Origin: Exiguobacterium sp. Leaf196
GTDB taxonomy: Bacteria; Bacillota; Bacilli; Exiguobacteriales; Exiguobacteriaceae
Assembly (NCBI RefSeq): GCF_001423965.1
Contig: NZ_LMPV01000001.1
Coordinates: 261,908-325,907, forward strand
Reading direction: 5' to 3'
DNA length: 64,000 nt
A model generated the notes under the pieces. That model worked only from the letters and a program-made list of their open reading frames with translations, searched no databases and was not told the DNA's origin. Shown here in pieces: positions 51,187 to 60,328 of this stretch. Each line of letters begins with the position of its first letter. Position 1 is the stretch's first letter. A program made the position numbers and the translations under genes.

Positions 51187-52131
51187 TTAACCCAGTGCAT
51201 TCTCATGTAGGTTATGTTCCTGTTTTTCTAAGGCTTCAAACGCATAAATCGCAACCTCAATTTGAGCATCATCCGGTTCTTTCGTCGTCAAGTACTGTAA
51301 CCATAGACCAGGCAAGGCGATAACACGAAGTCCTTTGATATGTTGTGCTTTATTCGTTAGCTGTAAGACTTCAAATGAGAGACCGATGACGACCGGTAAT
51401 AAAGCAATCCGGCAGACGAGACGCAACCAAAGCGGATCTGTTGGGACGATCAAGTAGACGAAAAAACCGACGATGACGGTGAAAATCAAGAAACTCGAGC
51501 CACACCGGTAATGGAGTCGACTGCTAACACGAACGTTTTCGACGGTGAGTGGACGTCCGGACTCGACACAGTTAATGACTTTATGCTCAGCGCCATGGTA
51601 CTGAAAGAGTCGTTTTACGAGTGGAGTCAAAGAAATCACGTAGAGATAACTAAATAGTAACGTTAATTTAATCACTGCTTCGATGATGTTTTGAACGACA
51701 TGTCCCGATAAGAGCGGAAACACATCAAACAAAGACGCAAGGAAAGCAGGTAATAGCGTAAAGAGTAATTTCCCAAAGAAAAAGGAAAGAATTCCGACGA
51801 CAGCCACTCCGAGCCATTTCGTCAATGGACTAGCCGTTGACTCTTCCGGTTGTTCTTCACCGGGTTTAACGCCGTAGCGATCACTTGCGAAATTCATGTG
51901 ACTTGCGCCATTCGCTGAAGACTCCATTAATGCAAAGAGACCGCGCAGGAGTGGAATTCGTTTTCCTTTGGCGATTCGTGGTCGAATCGGTTTTTGTTGT
52001 GCAAACGTCTCAATCGACGAATCATTTCGACGAATCGCAGAGACCGCATGGGTCGCATTTTGGAACATGACGCCCTCGACGATGGCTTGACCACCGACCG
52101 GCGGATTAGTCGTTTTCATAATAGAACGCAT
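51187..52131 (-). CDS. yqhQ: DUF1385 membrane protein (YqhQ)
   Basis: A 314-residue membrane protein of the DUF1385 family. Signatures: GGQAIVEGVMFQ near residue 13, YHGAEHKVINCVE near 178, and several helices between 105 and 260. Function is not established. Start 52131 is kept; ATG 52119 (four codons in) is better spaced from a GGGATG and is a fair alternative. It precedes yqhP in the same direction by 20 bp, so the two form an operon. Confidence 0.86.
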   Translation of the reverse strand: MRSIMKTTNPPVGGQAIVEGVMFQNATHAVSAIRRNDSSIETFAQQKPIRPRIAKGKRIPLLRGLFALMESSANGASHMNFASDRYGVKPGEEQPEESTASPLTKWLGVAVVGILSFFFGKLLFTLLPAFLASLFDVFPLLSGHVVQNIIEAVIKLTLLFSYLYVISLTPLVKRLFQYHGAEHKVINCVESGRPLTVENVRVSSRLHYRCGSSFLIFTVIVGFFVYLIVPTDPLWLRLVCRIALLPVVIGLSFEVLQLTNKAQHIKGLRVIALPGLWLQYLTTKEPDDAQIEVAIYAFEALEKQEHNLHENALG

Positions 52132-52240
52132 CCCGTCTTCATTAAAATTAGGTGTATCGTCAGTGTACTTGATTTACGACAAAAAAACTATGTTCGACTC
52201 GTCAAAACGAGGTAATCTTTAGGAGTCGGAAATCGGGTTA

Positions 52241-52249
52241 TGATACAAT
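52241..52249 (+). promoter_or_regulatory. Extended -10 promoter before aroQ
   Basis: TGATACAAT (52241-52249) is an extended -10; no clear -35 is seen. It lies 27 bp before the aroQ start. Confidence 0.45.
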
Positions 52250-52275
52250 GAAAAAGAATTCGAGGAGGTGTTTTT

Positions 52276-52704
52276 TTGCGTGTCTTGATTTTAAACGGAC
52301 CAAACTTGAATTTACTTGGAACACGCGAACCGGATACATACGGAACGGCAACGTTAGCTGATTTAGAACACGAGCTTCGCGCTTATTTTCCGAACATTCA
52401 GTTTCGGTTCGAGCAATCGAACCATGAAGGACGACTGATTGATGTTCTTCACGAGGAACGAGGGGCGGACGGCATCGTCTTCAATGCGGCTGCCTACACG
52501 CATACGAGTATCGCGTTACGTGACGCGATTGCTGCAATCGAAGCACCCGTCATAGAGGTCCATCTATCGAATGTCCATTCACGTGAATCCTTCCGGCATC
52601 ATTCGATGATCGCACCAGTCTGCAAGGGGGTCATCGCTGGACTTGGCATGACGGGATATCGTCTGGCAACAGAAGCACTCCAAGCTTTACAACAATCGGA
52701 ATAA
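52276..52704 (+). CDS. aroQ: Type II 3-dehydroquinate dehydratase
   Basis: A 142-residue dodecameric enzyme of the shikimate pathway. Motifs: [16 protein letters not shown] at residues 4-19 (Tyr/Arg loop follows), [20 protein letters not shown] and the catalytic His in [17 protein letters not shown]. It starts with TTG 52276, 6 nt after GAGGAGGTG. It is followed 15 bp later by the Xaa-Pro peptidase gene, as yqhS-yqhT in Bacillus. Confidence 0.93.
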   Translation: MRVLILNGPNLNLLGTREPDTYGTATLADLEHELRAYFPNIQFRFEQSNHEGRLIDVLHEERGADGIVFNAAAYTHTSIALRDAIAAIEAPVIEVHLSNVHSRESFRHHSMIAPVCKGVIAGLGMTGYRLATEALQALQQSE

Positions 52705-52718
52705 GGGGGAAATCAATC

Positions 52719-53783
52719 ATGAAACAACGGATCGAGGCGTTACAAGCAGCTTTAAAGGAACGGGACCTTCCAGGATTACTCGTCACGAAAGCAGAGAACA
52801 TTCGTTATATTTCCGGCTTCACAGGTTCAAGCGGTGCATGTCTCGTAACAGAAGAGCAAGCGTACTTCGTGACGGATTTCCGTTACACGGAGCAAGCGGC
52901 AGACCAAGTCAAAGGAATGGAAATCGTCCAAATTGAACGTTCGATTCCAGAGACAATGGGTGAATTGATGGCAGGGGCACGTGTTCGCGCGGTCGGCGTC
53001 GAAAAAGATGCGATGACACTCGGTGCTTTTGAAGCGTATGATCAAGCTTCTTCGATCGAACTCGTTCCGACGACGGGAATCATCGAAAACCTACGCTTGA
53101 TTAAGGATTCATCAGAGATTAAGATGATTAAGGAAGCGGTGGAGCTCGCAGATGCGACCTTCCAGCATATCTTGACGTACATTCAACCAGGACGGACGGA
53201 ACTTGAAGTATCAAATGAACTAGAATTCTTCATGCGTAAGCATGGAGCGACGTCTTCTTCTTTCGATACGATCGTTGCATCGGGCTATCGTTCTGCCTTG
53301 CCGCACGGTGTTGCCAGTTCGAAGGTCATTGCGACAGGCGAACTTGTCACGCTTGATTTTGGGGCGCTTCTGAACGGTTATGTTTCAGATATCACACGGA
53401 CTGTAGCAGTCGGTCCGATCAATGCTGAATTGCAGAAAATCTACGATACAGTCTTACAAGCGCAACTAGCGGGTGTTGATGGTTTAAAACCAGGTATTAC
53501 AGGGATCGAAGCGGACGCATTGACGCGTGATATCATCAAAGAAGCAGGATACGGCGAGTACTTCGGTCACTCGACGGGACACGGCATTGGTCTAGAAGTA
53601 CATGAAGGACCTGGTCTATCTTTCCGCTCTGAGACGAAACTTGAACCGGGCATGATCGTCACGGTCGAACCAGGTATCTACGTGCCGCAAGTCGGCGGAT
53701 GCCGAATTGAAGATGACGTCTTGATCACGGAAACAGGTCGAGAAATTCTTTCGTCTTCACCAAAAGAACTGATCACTCTCTAA
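52719..53783 (+). CDS. yqhT: Xaa-Pro dipeptidase/aminopeptidase, M24 family (YqhT)
   Basis: A 354-residue dimetal peptidase that removes residues before proline. Creatinase-like N-domain (1-125), pita-bread catalytic domain after. Ligands: DFGALLNGYVSDITRT (two Asp), GHSTGHGIGLEVHE (His), EPGIY and RIEDDVLIT (two Glu). AAGGGGGAA precedes the ATG. It may act on Pro-containing peptides; its adjacency to efp, which resolves polyproline stalling, is shared with Bacillus. Confidence 0.92.
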   Translation: MKQRIEALQAALKERDLPGLLVTKAENIRYISGFTGSSGACLVTEEQAYFVTDFRYTEQAADQVKGMEIVQIERSIPETMGELMAGARVRAVGVEKDAMTLGAFEAYDQASSIELVPTTGIIENLRLIKDSSEIKMIKEAVELADATFQHILTYIQPGRTELEVSNELEFFMRKHGATSSSFDTIVASGYRSALPHGVASSKVIATGELVTLDFGALLNGYVSDITRTVAVGPINAELQKIYDTVLQAQLAGVDGLKPGITGIEADALTRDIIKEAGYGEYFGHSTGHGIGLEVHEGPGLSFRSETKLEPGMIVTVEPGIYVPQVGGCRIEDDVLITETGREILSSSPKELITL

Positions 53784-53818
53784 TTCAGAGTGACGGGACA
53801 TTTTAGGAGGAACCATTC

Positions 53819-54385
53819 ATGGTATCAGTAAACGATTTAAAAACAGGATTAACGATCAAAACTTCAGACGGTATGATTTGGCAAGTACTTGAATTCCAAC
53901 ATGTTAAACCAGGTAAAGGGGCAGCGTTCGTTCGGACGAAAATGCGTAATATCCGTAACGGGAACATCCAAGAGATGACATTCCGCGGCGGTGAGCGTGT
54001 CGAGCGTGCGCACATCGAGCGTAACAAGATGCAATACCTCTACCCAATGGGTGAGACATATGTCTTCATGGATACAGAATCTTACGAGCAGTTGGAATTG
54101 ACGACGGCACAAGTCGAAGCAGCTCTTCCATACTTGCTTGAAAACATGGAAGTTCAAATCGCTGTTTATAACGGCGAAATCCTCGGTCTTGAATTACCTA
54201 ACACGGTCGTCATGACGATCGTTGAAGCGGAGCCGGGCGTTAAAGGCGATACAGCTTCGAACGTCAAGAAAAACGCGACAGTAGAGACGGGACACATCAT
54301 TCAAGTGCCACTCTTCATCGAAGCGGGCGAAAAAGTAACGGTTGATACACGTACAGGTGATTTCACAGGTCGTTACAACGGATAA
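53819..54385 (+). CDS. efp: Elongation factor P
   Basis: A 188-residue translation factor that rescues ribosomes stalled at consecutive prolines. Three beta-barrel domains; the loop [10 protein letters not shown] contains Lys33, which aligns with Lys32 of B. subtilis EF-P, the residue modified with 5-aminopentanol. The C-terminal signature [14 protein letters not shown] is present. GGAGGAACC precedes the ATG. It is followed by a terminator. In B. subtilis the spoIIIA operon comes next; here accB does. Confidence 0.96.
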   Translation: MVSVNDLKTGLTIKTSDGMIWQVLEFQHVKPGKGAAFVRTKMRNIRNGNIQEMTFRGGERVERAHIERNKMQYLYPMGETYVFMDTESYEQLELTTAQVEAALPYLLENMEVQIAVYNGEILGLELPNTVVMTIVEAEPGVKGDTASNVKKNATVETGHIIQVPLFIEAGEKVTVDTRTGDFTGRYNG

Positions 54386-54398
54386 GAACGAAACGACA

Positions 54399-54441
54399 AG
54401 ACGTCTTTCACCTTTTGTTAGGTCGAGAGGCGTCTTTTTTC
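54399..54441 (+). terminator. Intrinsic terminator of efp
   Basis: AAGACG and CGTCTT arms with an imperfect extension (ACCT/AGGT) around loop TTTGTT, followed by TTTT. Confidence 0.7.
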
Positions 54442-54488
54442 ATCCAGCGTGACTTGCATCCAATGGTATGACCAGTTAATATAAGTAT

Positions 54489-54516
54489 TTGAGTAGGCAT
54501 TAGCACCTGGTATAAT
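54489..54516 (+). promoter_or_regulatory. SigmaA promoter of accBC
   Basis: TTGAGT (54489-54494), 16-bp spacer, TATAAT (54511-54516), 38 bp before the accB ATG. Confidence 0.7.
54499..54516 (+). promoter_or_regulatory. FapR-like operator over the accBC promoter
   Basis: ATTAGCACCTGGTATAAT resembles the FapR site (TTAGTACCTRRTACTAA): the left arm and centre match except one base, and the right arm is degenerate where it doubles as the -10. FapR represses lipid synthesis genes and is relieved by malonyl-CoA, the product of acetyl-CoA carboxylase. Confidence 0.45.
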
Positions 54517-54553
54517 AATTGTGAATACAGCATAGATGGGGGAAGAATGACAG

Positions 54554-55003
54554 ATGAAAATCGATCAGTTGAAACAAGTACTCGAAATGCTCGATCAGTC
54601 GAGTGTAAACGAACTCACACTTGAGACGGATACGTATAAATTGGAGTTAAAGAAACAAGGAGAGACGGTAACGGTCTCACACCAAGCACCCGCTGCACCG
54701 GTAGCAACACCTGCTCCTGTGAAACAAACAGCAGCACCTGTTGAAGAAGAAGCAGTCGCTGACGATACGATCACAATCAATGCATTAATGGTCGGGACGT
54801 TCTATTCTCGTCCAAATCCGGATAAACCGGCATACGTCAAAGTCGGGGATCAGATCGAAGTCGGTCAAGTCGTCTGTGTCCTTGAAGCAATGAAACTCTT
54901 CAATAACTTAAACTCGGAAGTATCTGGAACGGTCGTCGAGATTCTTGTCGCCGATGGAGATCTCGTTGAATTTGGTCAACCACTCTTCCGGATCCGTCCG
55001 TAA
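54554..55003 (+). CDS. accB: Biotin carboxyl carrier protein of acetyl-CoA carboxylase
   Basis: A 149-residue BCCP. An N-terminal helical part, a Pro/Ala-rich linker (residues 42-70) and a biotinyl domain with the biotin-accepting Lys114 in LEAMKLFN. It carries CO2 from biotin carboxylase to the transferase in fatty-acid synthesis. GGGGGAAGA precedes the ATG. It is co-transcribed with accC, 15 bp downstream. Confidence 0.96.
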   Translation: MKIDQLKQVLEMLDQSSVNELTLETDTYKLELKKQGETVTVSHQAPAAPVATPAPVKQTAAPVEEEAVADDTITINALMVGTFYSRPNPDKPAYVKVGDQIEVGQVVCVLEAMKLFNNLNSEVSGTVVEILVADGDLVEFGQPLFRIRP

Positions 55004-55018
55004 GCGGGGGTGAACAGC

Positions 55019-56371
55019 ATGGAAAAATTATTGATTGCCAACCGTGGAGAAATTGCCGTCCGCATCATTCGAGCGGCAAAGGAACTTGGAATACAAACCG
55101 TTGCTGTCTACTCGACGGCGGATAAGGAAGCGTTACACGTTCGCTTAGCAGATGAGGCATATTGCATCGGTGAAGCAAGTTCTGCTTCATCCTACTTAAA
55201 CGTTACGAACATCCTTGCGATCGCAACAAATCGTCAAGTCACGATGATCCACCCGGGTTATGGTTTCTTAGCTGAGAACGTCGATTTTGCCGAGATGTGT
55301 GAAGCGTGTGGGATTAAGTTCGTTGGTCCGACGTCGGATGCGATTCGTCAGATGGGGATCAAGGATGTCGCGAAAAAGACGATGATCGAATGCGGAGTAC
55401 CCGTCGTGCCTGGTTCAGATGGAACGGTCACAGACGAAGAAGCGGTCGCACTGGCGCAAGAAATCGGTTATCCGGTCATCATCAAAGCGACAGCAGGTGG
55501 CGGTGGTAAAGGGATTCGGGTCGCTCGTTCGGAAGAAGAGTTGATCAATGGTCTAAGTGAGACGCGCCGTGAAGCGAAACAAGCCTTCGGAAACGGAGAC
55601 GTATACTTAGAGCGCTTCATCGAAGAATTCCGCCATGTTGAAGTACAGGTACTTGCTGACCGGCATGGCAATGTCATTCATCTCGGTGAACGAGATTGTA
55701 CCGTTCAGCGCCGGATGCAGAAACTGATTGAGGAAGCACCATCTCCTGCGGTCAGTGAAGCGACACGGTTGAAGATGGGCGAGGCTGCTGTAAAAGCAGC
55801 AAAAGCGATTCAGTATACGGGAGCTGGAACGATCGAATTCATCTTCGTCGAAGAGACGGAAGAATTCTTCTTCATGGAGATGAACACGCGCATTCAAGTG
55901 GAACATCCAGTAACGGAGATGATCACAGGGTTCGATCTCGTTCAAGCACAACTCCAAGTCGCGCTCGATCATCCACTTGCCGTTAAACAAAAGGATATCA
56001 AGTTCCATGGTCATTCGATTGAGTGCCGGATCAATGCCGAAGATCCAGACCATGATTTCCGTCCGTCTGCTGGACGTGTCACACAATATGTGACACCGGG
56101 CGGAATGGGCGTGCGCATCGATAGCGCGGTCTATCCAGGGTATATGATTCCACCATACTATGACTCGATGGTTGCAAAGTTGATCGTTCATGCAGAAACA
56201 CGGGAAGAAGCATGCGCGAAAATGGAACGTGCGCTAGCTGAATTTTGGATCGAAGGTGTTAAAACGACGATCCCGTTCCACGAACGTGTTCTCAGTCACC
56301 CGGTATTCCGTCGTGGTACATTTACGACGAAATTCGCAGAGCGTGAGTTAAAAGGTACGATCGTAAACTGA
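55019..56371 (+). CDS. accC: Biotin carboxylase subunit of acetyl-CoA carboxylase
   Basis: A 450-residue ATP-grasp enzyme that carboxylates biotin on Acc[15 protein letters not shown] at the N-terminus, the glycine-rich loop [14 protein letters not shown] near 160, [10 protein letters not shown]-type motif ([13 protein letters not shown]) near 230 and the active-site [16 protein letters not shown] near 287. ATG 55019 follows GGGGGTG. The gene closes with a strong terminator; no Asp23-type gene (yqhY) sits between it and nusB as it does in B. subtilis. Confidence 0.96.
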   Translation: MEKLLIANRGEIAVRIIRAAKELGIQTVAVYSTADKEALHVRLADEAYCIGEASSASSYLNVTNILAIATNRQVTMIHPGYGFLAENVDFAEMCEACGIKFVGPTSDAIRQMGIKDVAKKTMIECGVPVVPGSDGTVTDEEAVALAQEIGYPVIIKATAGGGGKGIRVARSEEELINGLSETRREAKQAFGNGDVYLERFIEEFRHVEVQVLADRHGNVIHLGERDCTVQRRMQKLIEEAPSPAVSEATRLKMGEAAVKAAKAIQYTGAGTIEFIFVEETEEFFFMEMNTRIQVEHPVTEMITGFDLVQAQLQVALDHPLAVKQKDIKFHGHSIECRINAEDPDHDFRPSAGRVTQYVTPGGMGVRIDSAVYPGYMIPPYYDSMVAKLIVHAETREEACAKMERALAEFWIEGVKTTIPFHERVLSHPVFRRGTFTTKFAERELKGTIVN

Positions 56372-56376
56372 ATCAG

Positions 56377-56413
56377 GACGGGAGTTTGTGCGACGAACTC
56401 CCGTCTTTTTTTG
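56377..56413 (+). terminator. Intrinsic terminator of accBC
   Basis: GACGGGAGTT (56377-56386) and AACTCCCGTC (56396-56405), then TTTTTTT. Confidence 0.93.
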
Positions 56414-56491
56414 GCGTTCTCTATGTTTTTTAAAAGAGGAATGTGCTAAACTAACTGATTGAGAACGACAAAAAAAGGAGCACGCAAAATC

Positions 56492-56896
56492 ATGATGAAA
56501 CGACACATGGCACGCGAACTCGCAGTCCAATCTTTGTTCCAAATGGAACTTTCGGATCTGACTGCACAAGAGGCCATTGAATTCGCGGTAGAAGGTAAGG
56601 AATACGATACATTCGTCGAGCAATTGGTGAACGGTGTCGAAACGAACAAAGAAACAATTGATCAGCATATTCGAGAAGCACTCGTCAACTGGTCGTTCGA
56701 GCGACTTGGAAACATCGAGCGGACGATTCTTCGCTTGGCCGTCTACGAATTGTTGTTCGAAACGAACATTCCGGTTCGAGTAACGATTAACGAAGCCATC
56801 GAATTGACGAAGGCGTTCGCAGATGAAGAAGCAACGAAAATTGTGAACGGTGTTCTTGGTAAAGTGGCACAAGGCGTCGTCAAAGAAAATTCATAA
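56492..56896 (+). CDS. nusB: Transcription antitermination factor NusB
   Basis: A 134-residue all-helical protein that binds boxA RNA with NusE and supports rRNA antitermination. The family pattern is MKRHMARELAVQSLFQME at the start (quoted in part: ARELAVQSLFQME), IERTILRLAVYELLF near 85 and INEAIELTKAFADEEATKIVNGVL in parts near 105. AAAGGAG precedes the double ATG at 56492/56495. Confidence 0.94.
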   Translation: MMKRHMARELAVQSLFQMELSDLTAQEAIEFAVEGKEYDTFVEQLVNGVETNKETIDQHIREALVNWSFERLGNIERTILRLAVYELLFETNIPVRVTINEAIELTKAFADEEATKIVNGVLGKVAQGVVKENS

Positions 56897-56967
56897 ACCG
56901 ATTTAAAACCGAATAGAGACAAACAGACAGAAGAGTGAATCGAACTTTTTGGGGGAGTGGACAAATC

Positions 56968-57801
56968 ATGGCAGTAGTAATCGATGGAAAACAGGTAGCC
57001 CATTCATATCGTATGAAGCTGAAAGAAGAAGTCGCACGTCTGAAAGAACAGCGGATTCAACCGCAATTGACTGTCATCTTGATTGGTGAAGATCCAGCTA
57101 GTCAATCTTATGTACGCGGAAAAGAGAAGGCAGCGAAGGAAATCGGAATGGATTCAGAGTTGATCCGACTTCCGGCAGAAACAACGGAATCAGAACTCCT
57201 TCATTTGATTGAACGCCTGAACGTAGATGCGAGTGTCCACGGGATTCTCGTTCAATTGCCGTTGCCAGACCATATTGATGAGAGCAAGGTCATTTTTGCG
57301 ATTTCTCCTGAAAAGGACGTCGATGGCTTCCATCCTGTCTCTGTCGGGAAGATGATGATTGGTGAACCGACATTTTTACCATGTACACCAAACGGTATTC
57401 TCCATCTCGTGAAAGAGATGAATGTACCGATCGCGGGTCAGCACGTCGTTGTCGTCGGACGGAGTCAAATCGTCGGAAAACCCGTCGGTATGTTGTTCTT
57501 GAATGAATCGGCTACCGTTTCATACTGTCATTCAAAAACTGCAGACCTCGGTGCGATGACACGCCAAGCGGATATCTTGATCGTCGCAGTCGGTGTACCG
57601 AAGCTGATTACTGCAGATATGGTGAAACCGGATGCTGTCGTCATTGACGTCGGTGTCAACCGTGTCGATGGTAAACTCGTCGGTGATGTTGATTTTGATA
57701 CGGTACAAGACGTTGCATCGATGATTACACCTGTTCCGGGTGGCGTTGGTCCAATGACGATCACGATGTTACTGCATAACACGATCGAGGCCGCACAATG
57801 A
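56968..57801 (+). CDS. folD: Methylenetetrahydrofolate dehydrogenase/cyclohydrolase
   Basis: A 277-residue bifunctional enzyme interconverting 5,10-methylene-, methenyl- and 10-formyl-THF. Signature regions: VGEDPASQSYVRGKEKAA-type (EDPASQSYVRGKEKA) near 40, the catalytic Lys there, HGILVQLPLP near 95, and GRSQIVGKPVGMLF near 165. GGGGGAGTGG precedes ATG 56968. It overlaps xseA by 4 nt, starting a run of coupled genes to ispA. Confidence 0.95.
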   Translation: MAVVIDGKQVAHSYRMKLKEEVARLKEQRIQPQLTVILIGEDPASQSYVRGKEKAAKEIGMDSELIRLPAETTESELLHLIERLNVDASVHGILVQLPLPDHIDESKVIFAISPEKDVDGFHPVSVGKMMIGEPTFLPCTPNGILHLVKEMNVPIAGQHVVVVGRSQIVGKPVGMLFLNESATVSYCHSKTADLGAMTRQADILIVAVGVPKLITADMVKPDAVVIDVGVNRVDGKLVGDVDFDTVQDVASMITPVPGGVGPMTITMLLHNTIEAAQ

Positions 57802-59120
57802 GTGAACCTCTTCACGTTTCCGATTTAGTCCACTATGTCAAACGTGAATTAGAAGGTGACGCCCTTCTACAACAAGTCCAGGTGGTGGGAGAAGTGTCGA
57901 ACTTTAAACGACACTCTTCCGGTCACCTTTATTTTACGTTGAAGGACGAACAGTCACGGATGAAAGCCGTCATGTTTGCTCGGGATGCGAGTCGGGTCAA
58001 GACAGACATACGCGACGGCATGCGTGTCGTCGTCACGGCACGCTTATCTGTCTACGTCTCTTCTGGAGAAATGCAACTCTATGTCGAACGGATGACGGAA
58101 GATGGTGTGGGCGCGTTATACGAGGCGTTTTCTCGCCTGAAAATGGATCTTGAAGAACGTGGTTGGTTTGATCCTGCGATCAAACAACCGTTGCCTGCTT
58201 TTCCGGATCGGATCGGGATCATCACATCGCCAAAAGGAGCGGCGCTTCATGACATTGCAACGACACTCCGGCGTCGTTATCCGCAAGCAGCCATCGTCTT
58301 CGCGCCGGTTCTTGTACAAGGAGCAGACGCGGCACCACAAATCAGTCGTGCTATTCAACTGATGAACGAGCATGCTGCCTGTGATGTGTTGATCATTGGT
58401 CGTGGTGGCGGTTCGATCGAAGAGTTGTGGGCATTCAATGAAATGTCTGTCGTGACAGCCGTGTTTGAATCCCGTATCCCAATCGTCTCTGCTGTCGGAC
58501 ATGAGACTGATTTTACGATCAGTGATTTCGTCGCCGACGTTCGTGCTGCTACACCAACAGCGGCGGCAGAACTTGTCACTCCGGAAGCAGAGGCACTCGT
58601 CCGTCGTGTCCAGGATGTAGAGCGACGTTTGGAACGAACGTATACACAACTCCTTAAGAGTAAACAGGAGCAAGTGACACGTCTAGCCGCGAGTTACGGT
58701 CTTAAATCGCCACGTGTTTTACTCGGACTAAAGCAGGAACAACTGGACCGGACGGAAATGTTGCTCCAAAAAGAGATGCAGTATATCGTGACTCAAAACC
58801 GACAGCAGGTGGAGCGTCTTCACACACGTTTAATGCGAATACCAGTACGTGATCGATTCGTACAACAACGAGCAACGATTGAACAGTCGCGTCGTCGACT
58901 CGAAATCGTGCGTCGGCTTTTGCAATCGAAACAACAACAAGTGCGTCATGTGCTCGCGCGACTCGACTCCGTCAGTCCGACGCATGTCCTGATGCGCGGC
59001 TATACGTATGTCGAACAGGATGGACAAATTGTTCGTTCCGCGAAGGCATTAACAGCGTCTTCGTTCGATATCCGATTCCATGATGGAACGATTCGTGCCA
59101 AACGAGAGGATGGGGAGTAA
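57798..59120 (+). CDS. xseA: Exodeoxyribonuclease VII large subunit
   Basis: A 440-residue subunit of the single-strand-specific exonuclease VII. An N-terminal OB-fold (VVGEVSNFKRHSSGHLYFTL near 30) is followed by the catalytic domain with GRGGGSIEELWAFNE near 195 and VGHETDFTISDFVAD near 232, then long coiled-coil helices. It overlaps folD and is followed 2 bp later by xseB, giving both subunits from one message. Confidence 0.95.
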   Translation: MSEPLHVSDLVHYVKRELEGDALLQQVQVVGEVSNFKRHSSGHLYFTLKDEQSRMKAVMFARDASRVKTDIRDGMRVVVTARLSVYVSSGEMQLYVERMTEDGVGALYEAFSRLKMDLEERGWFDPAIKQPLPAFPDRIGIITSPKGAALHDIATTLRRRYPQAAIVFAPVLVQGADAAPQISRAIQLMNEHAACDVLIIGRGGGSIEELWAFNEMSVVTAVFESRIPIVSAVGHETDFTISDFVADVRAATPTAAAELVTPEAEALVRRVQDVERRLERTYTQLLKSKQEQVTRLAASYGLKSPRVLLGLKQEQLDRTEMLLQKEMQYIVTQNRQQVERLHTRLMRIPVRDRFVQQRATIEQSRRRLEIVRRLLQSKQQQVRHVLARLDSVSPTHVLMRGYTYVEQDGQIVRSAKALTASSFDIRFHDGTIRAKREDGE

Positions 59121-59122
59121 GG

Positions 59123-59344
59123 ATGGAGACGGAACAATCTTTTGAAGAAGCACTAGAACGACTAGAAGAGATCGTCACGTTACTCGAAGAGGGCGAAGCT
59201 CCGCTAGAACAAGCGATGGCTCTTTATGAAGAGGGCGTCAAATTGACAGCTCTTTGCCAAGGAAAGTTATCCGTTGCTGAGAAAAAACTCGATCAGATCC
59301 TGGAGCAAGATGGTACGCTGCGGGAAAAAGGAGGAGCACAATGA
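59123..59344 (+). CDS. xseB: Exodeoxyribonuclease VII small subunit
   Basis: A 73-residue helical hairpin that binds XseA in several copies. Family sequence SFEEALERLEEIVTLLEEG is at residues 6-24 and LYEEGVKLTALC follows. GGGGAGTAAGG precedes the ATG. It overlaps ispA by 4 nt. Confidence 0.94.
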   Translation: METEQSFEEALERLEEIVTLLEEGEAPLEQAMALYEEGVKLTALCQGKLSVAEKKLDQILEQDGTLREKGGAQ

Positions 59345-60210
59345 TTGCCTTGCATGAATGGAAGACACAAGTCGAAAACAAAATGGCAGAGTTCATGGAG
59401 CGACTCGATGCACCCGACCGTTTACGTGACTCAATGCGGTATTCACTTGATGCCGGTGGGAAACGGATTCGTCCGGCCTTGATTTATGCAGTACTCGATG
59501 CCTTCTCAATCGACCGCTCAAAAGGAGATGCTACTGCTGCGGCACTTGAGATGATTCATACATATTCGCTGATTCATGATGACCTTCCGGCAATGGACGA
59601 TGATGATCTCCGTAGAGGTCGTCCGACGAATCATATTGCTTTTGATGAAGCGACAGCGATTTTAGCAGGGGACGCATTGCTCACGAACGCATTCAGCTGC
59701 CTCCTCGAGACACCAGCTTCGCCAGAAGTGAAGCTTGCGCTCGTCGAACGATTAGCGGCGGCGGCAGGAGCTTCTGGTATGGTCGGCGGACAACTCGATG
59801 ATATGCTCGGTGAGCGTGGTGGCATAAATGATGTAGCGGAGCTAGAATCGATTCATCGTCGAAAAACAGGAGCACTTCTCGTCTTTGCGGTCGAAGCAGG
59901 CGGGTTGCTCGCCGCAGTTAGTCCGACAGATCTTGAGCACCTGCATCAATATGGTCGCCATCTCGGCATTGCTTTTCAAATTCAAGATGACATCTTAGAC
60001 GTGACAGGAGATGCTGAAAAAATCGGCAAGCCGGTTGGTAGTGATGAAGAAAATGAAAAAGCGACGTATCCGAAACTCCTCGGTCTTGAAGGTGCGAAAC
60101 GTGCACTGACAGCTCAGGTAGAAGCAGCAGAACAGGCGATTGAAGCACTATCGGTCGAAGCGACGACACTTAAGGAACTGCTAGACTTCGTGGTCAAGCG
60201 TGACCATTAA
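59341..60210 (+). CDS. ispA: Farnesyl/geranyl diphosphate synthase
   Basis: A 289-residue trans-prenyltransferase making farnesyl diphosphate from IPP and DMAPP. The first Asp-rich motif HDDLPAMDDDDLRRGRP is near residue 80 and the second, FQIQDDILD, near 215. GGKRIRPAL is near 40. It is translationally coupled to xseB. Chain-length control residues upstream of the first motif (MIHTYSLIHD) fit a short-chain (C15) synthase. Followed by a terminator. Confidence 0.93.
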   Translation: MIALHEWKTQVENKMAEFMERLDAPDRLRDSMRYSLDAGGKRIRPALIYAVLDAFSIDRSKGDATAAALEMIHTYSLIHDDLPAMDDDDLRRGRPTNHIAFDEATAILAGDALLTNAFSCLLETPASPEVKLALVERLAAAAGASGMVGGQLDDMLGERGGINDVAELESIHRRKTGALLVFAVEAGGLLAAVSPTDLEHLHQYGRHLGIAFQIQDDILDVTGDAEKIGKPVGSDEENEKATYPKLLGLEGAKRALTAQVEAAEQAIEALSVEATTLKELLDFVVKRDH

Positions 60211-60214
60211 GCAG

Positions 60215-60241
60215 GACGACGCATCGTGCGTCGTCTTTTTC
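60215..60241 (+). terminator. Intrinsic terminator of folD-xse-ispA
   Basis: GACGACGCA (60215-60223) and TGCGTCGTC (60227-60235) with loop TCG, then TTTTT. Confidence 0.92.
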
Positions 60242-60328
60242 TATGCTGACAATGGCGCTCGATAGATTGTTCTAGTACAATGTAGGGTACAAACCCTATA
60301 AGATTGTAAGGAAAAGAGGCGGTAAGGT

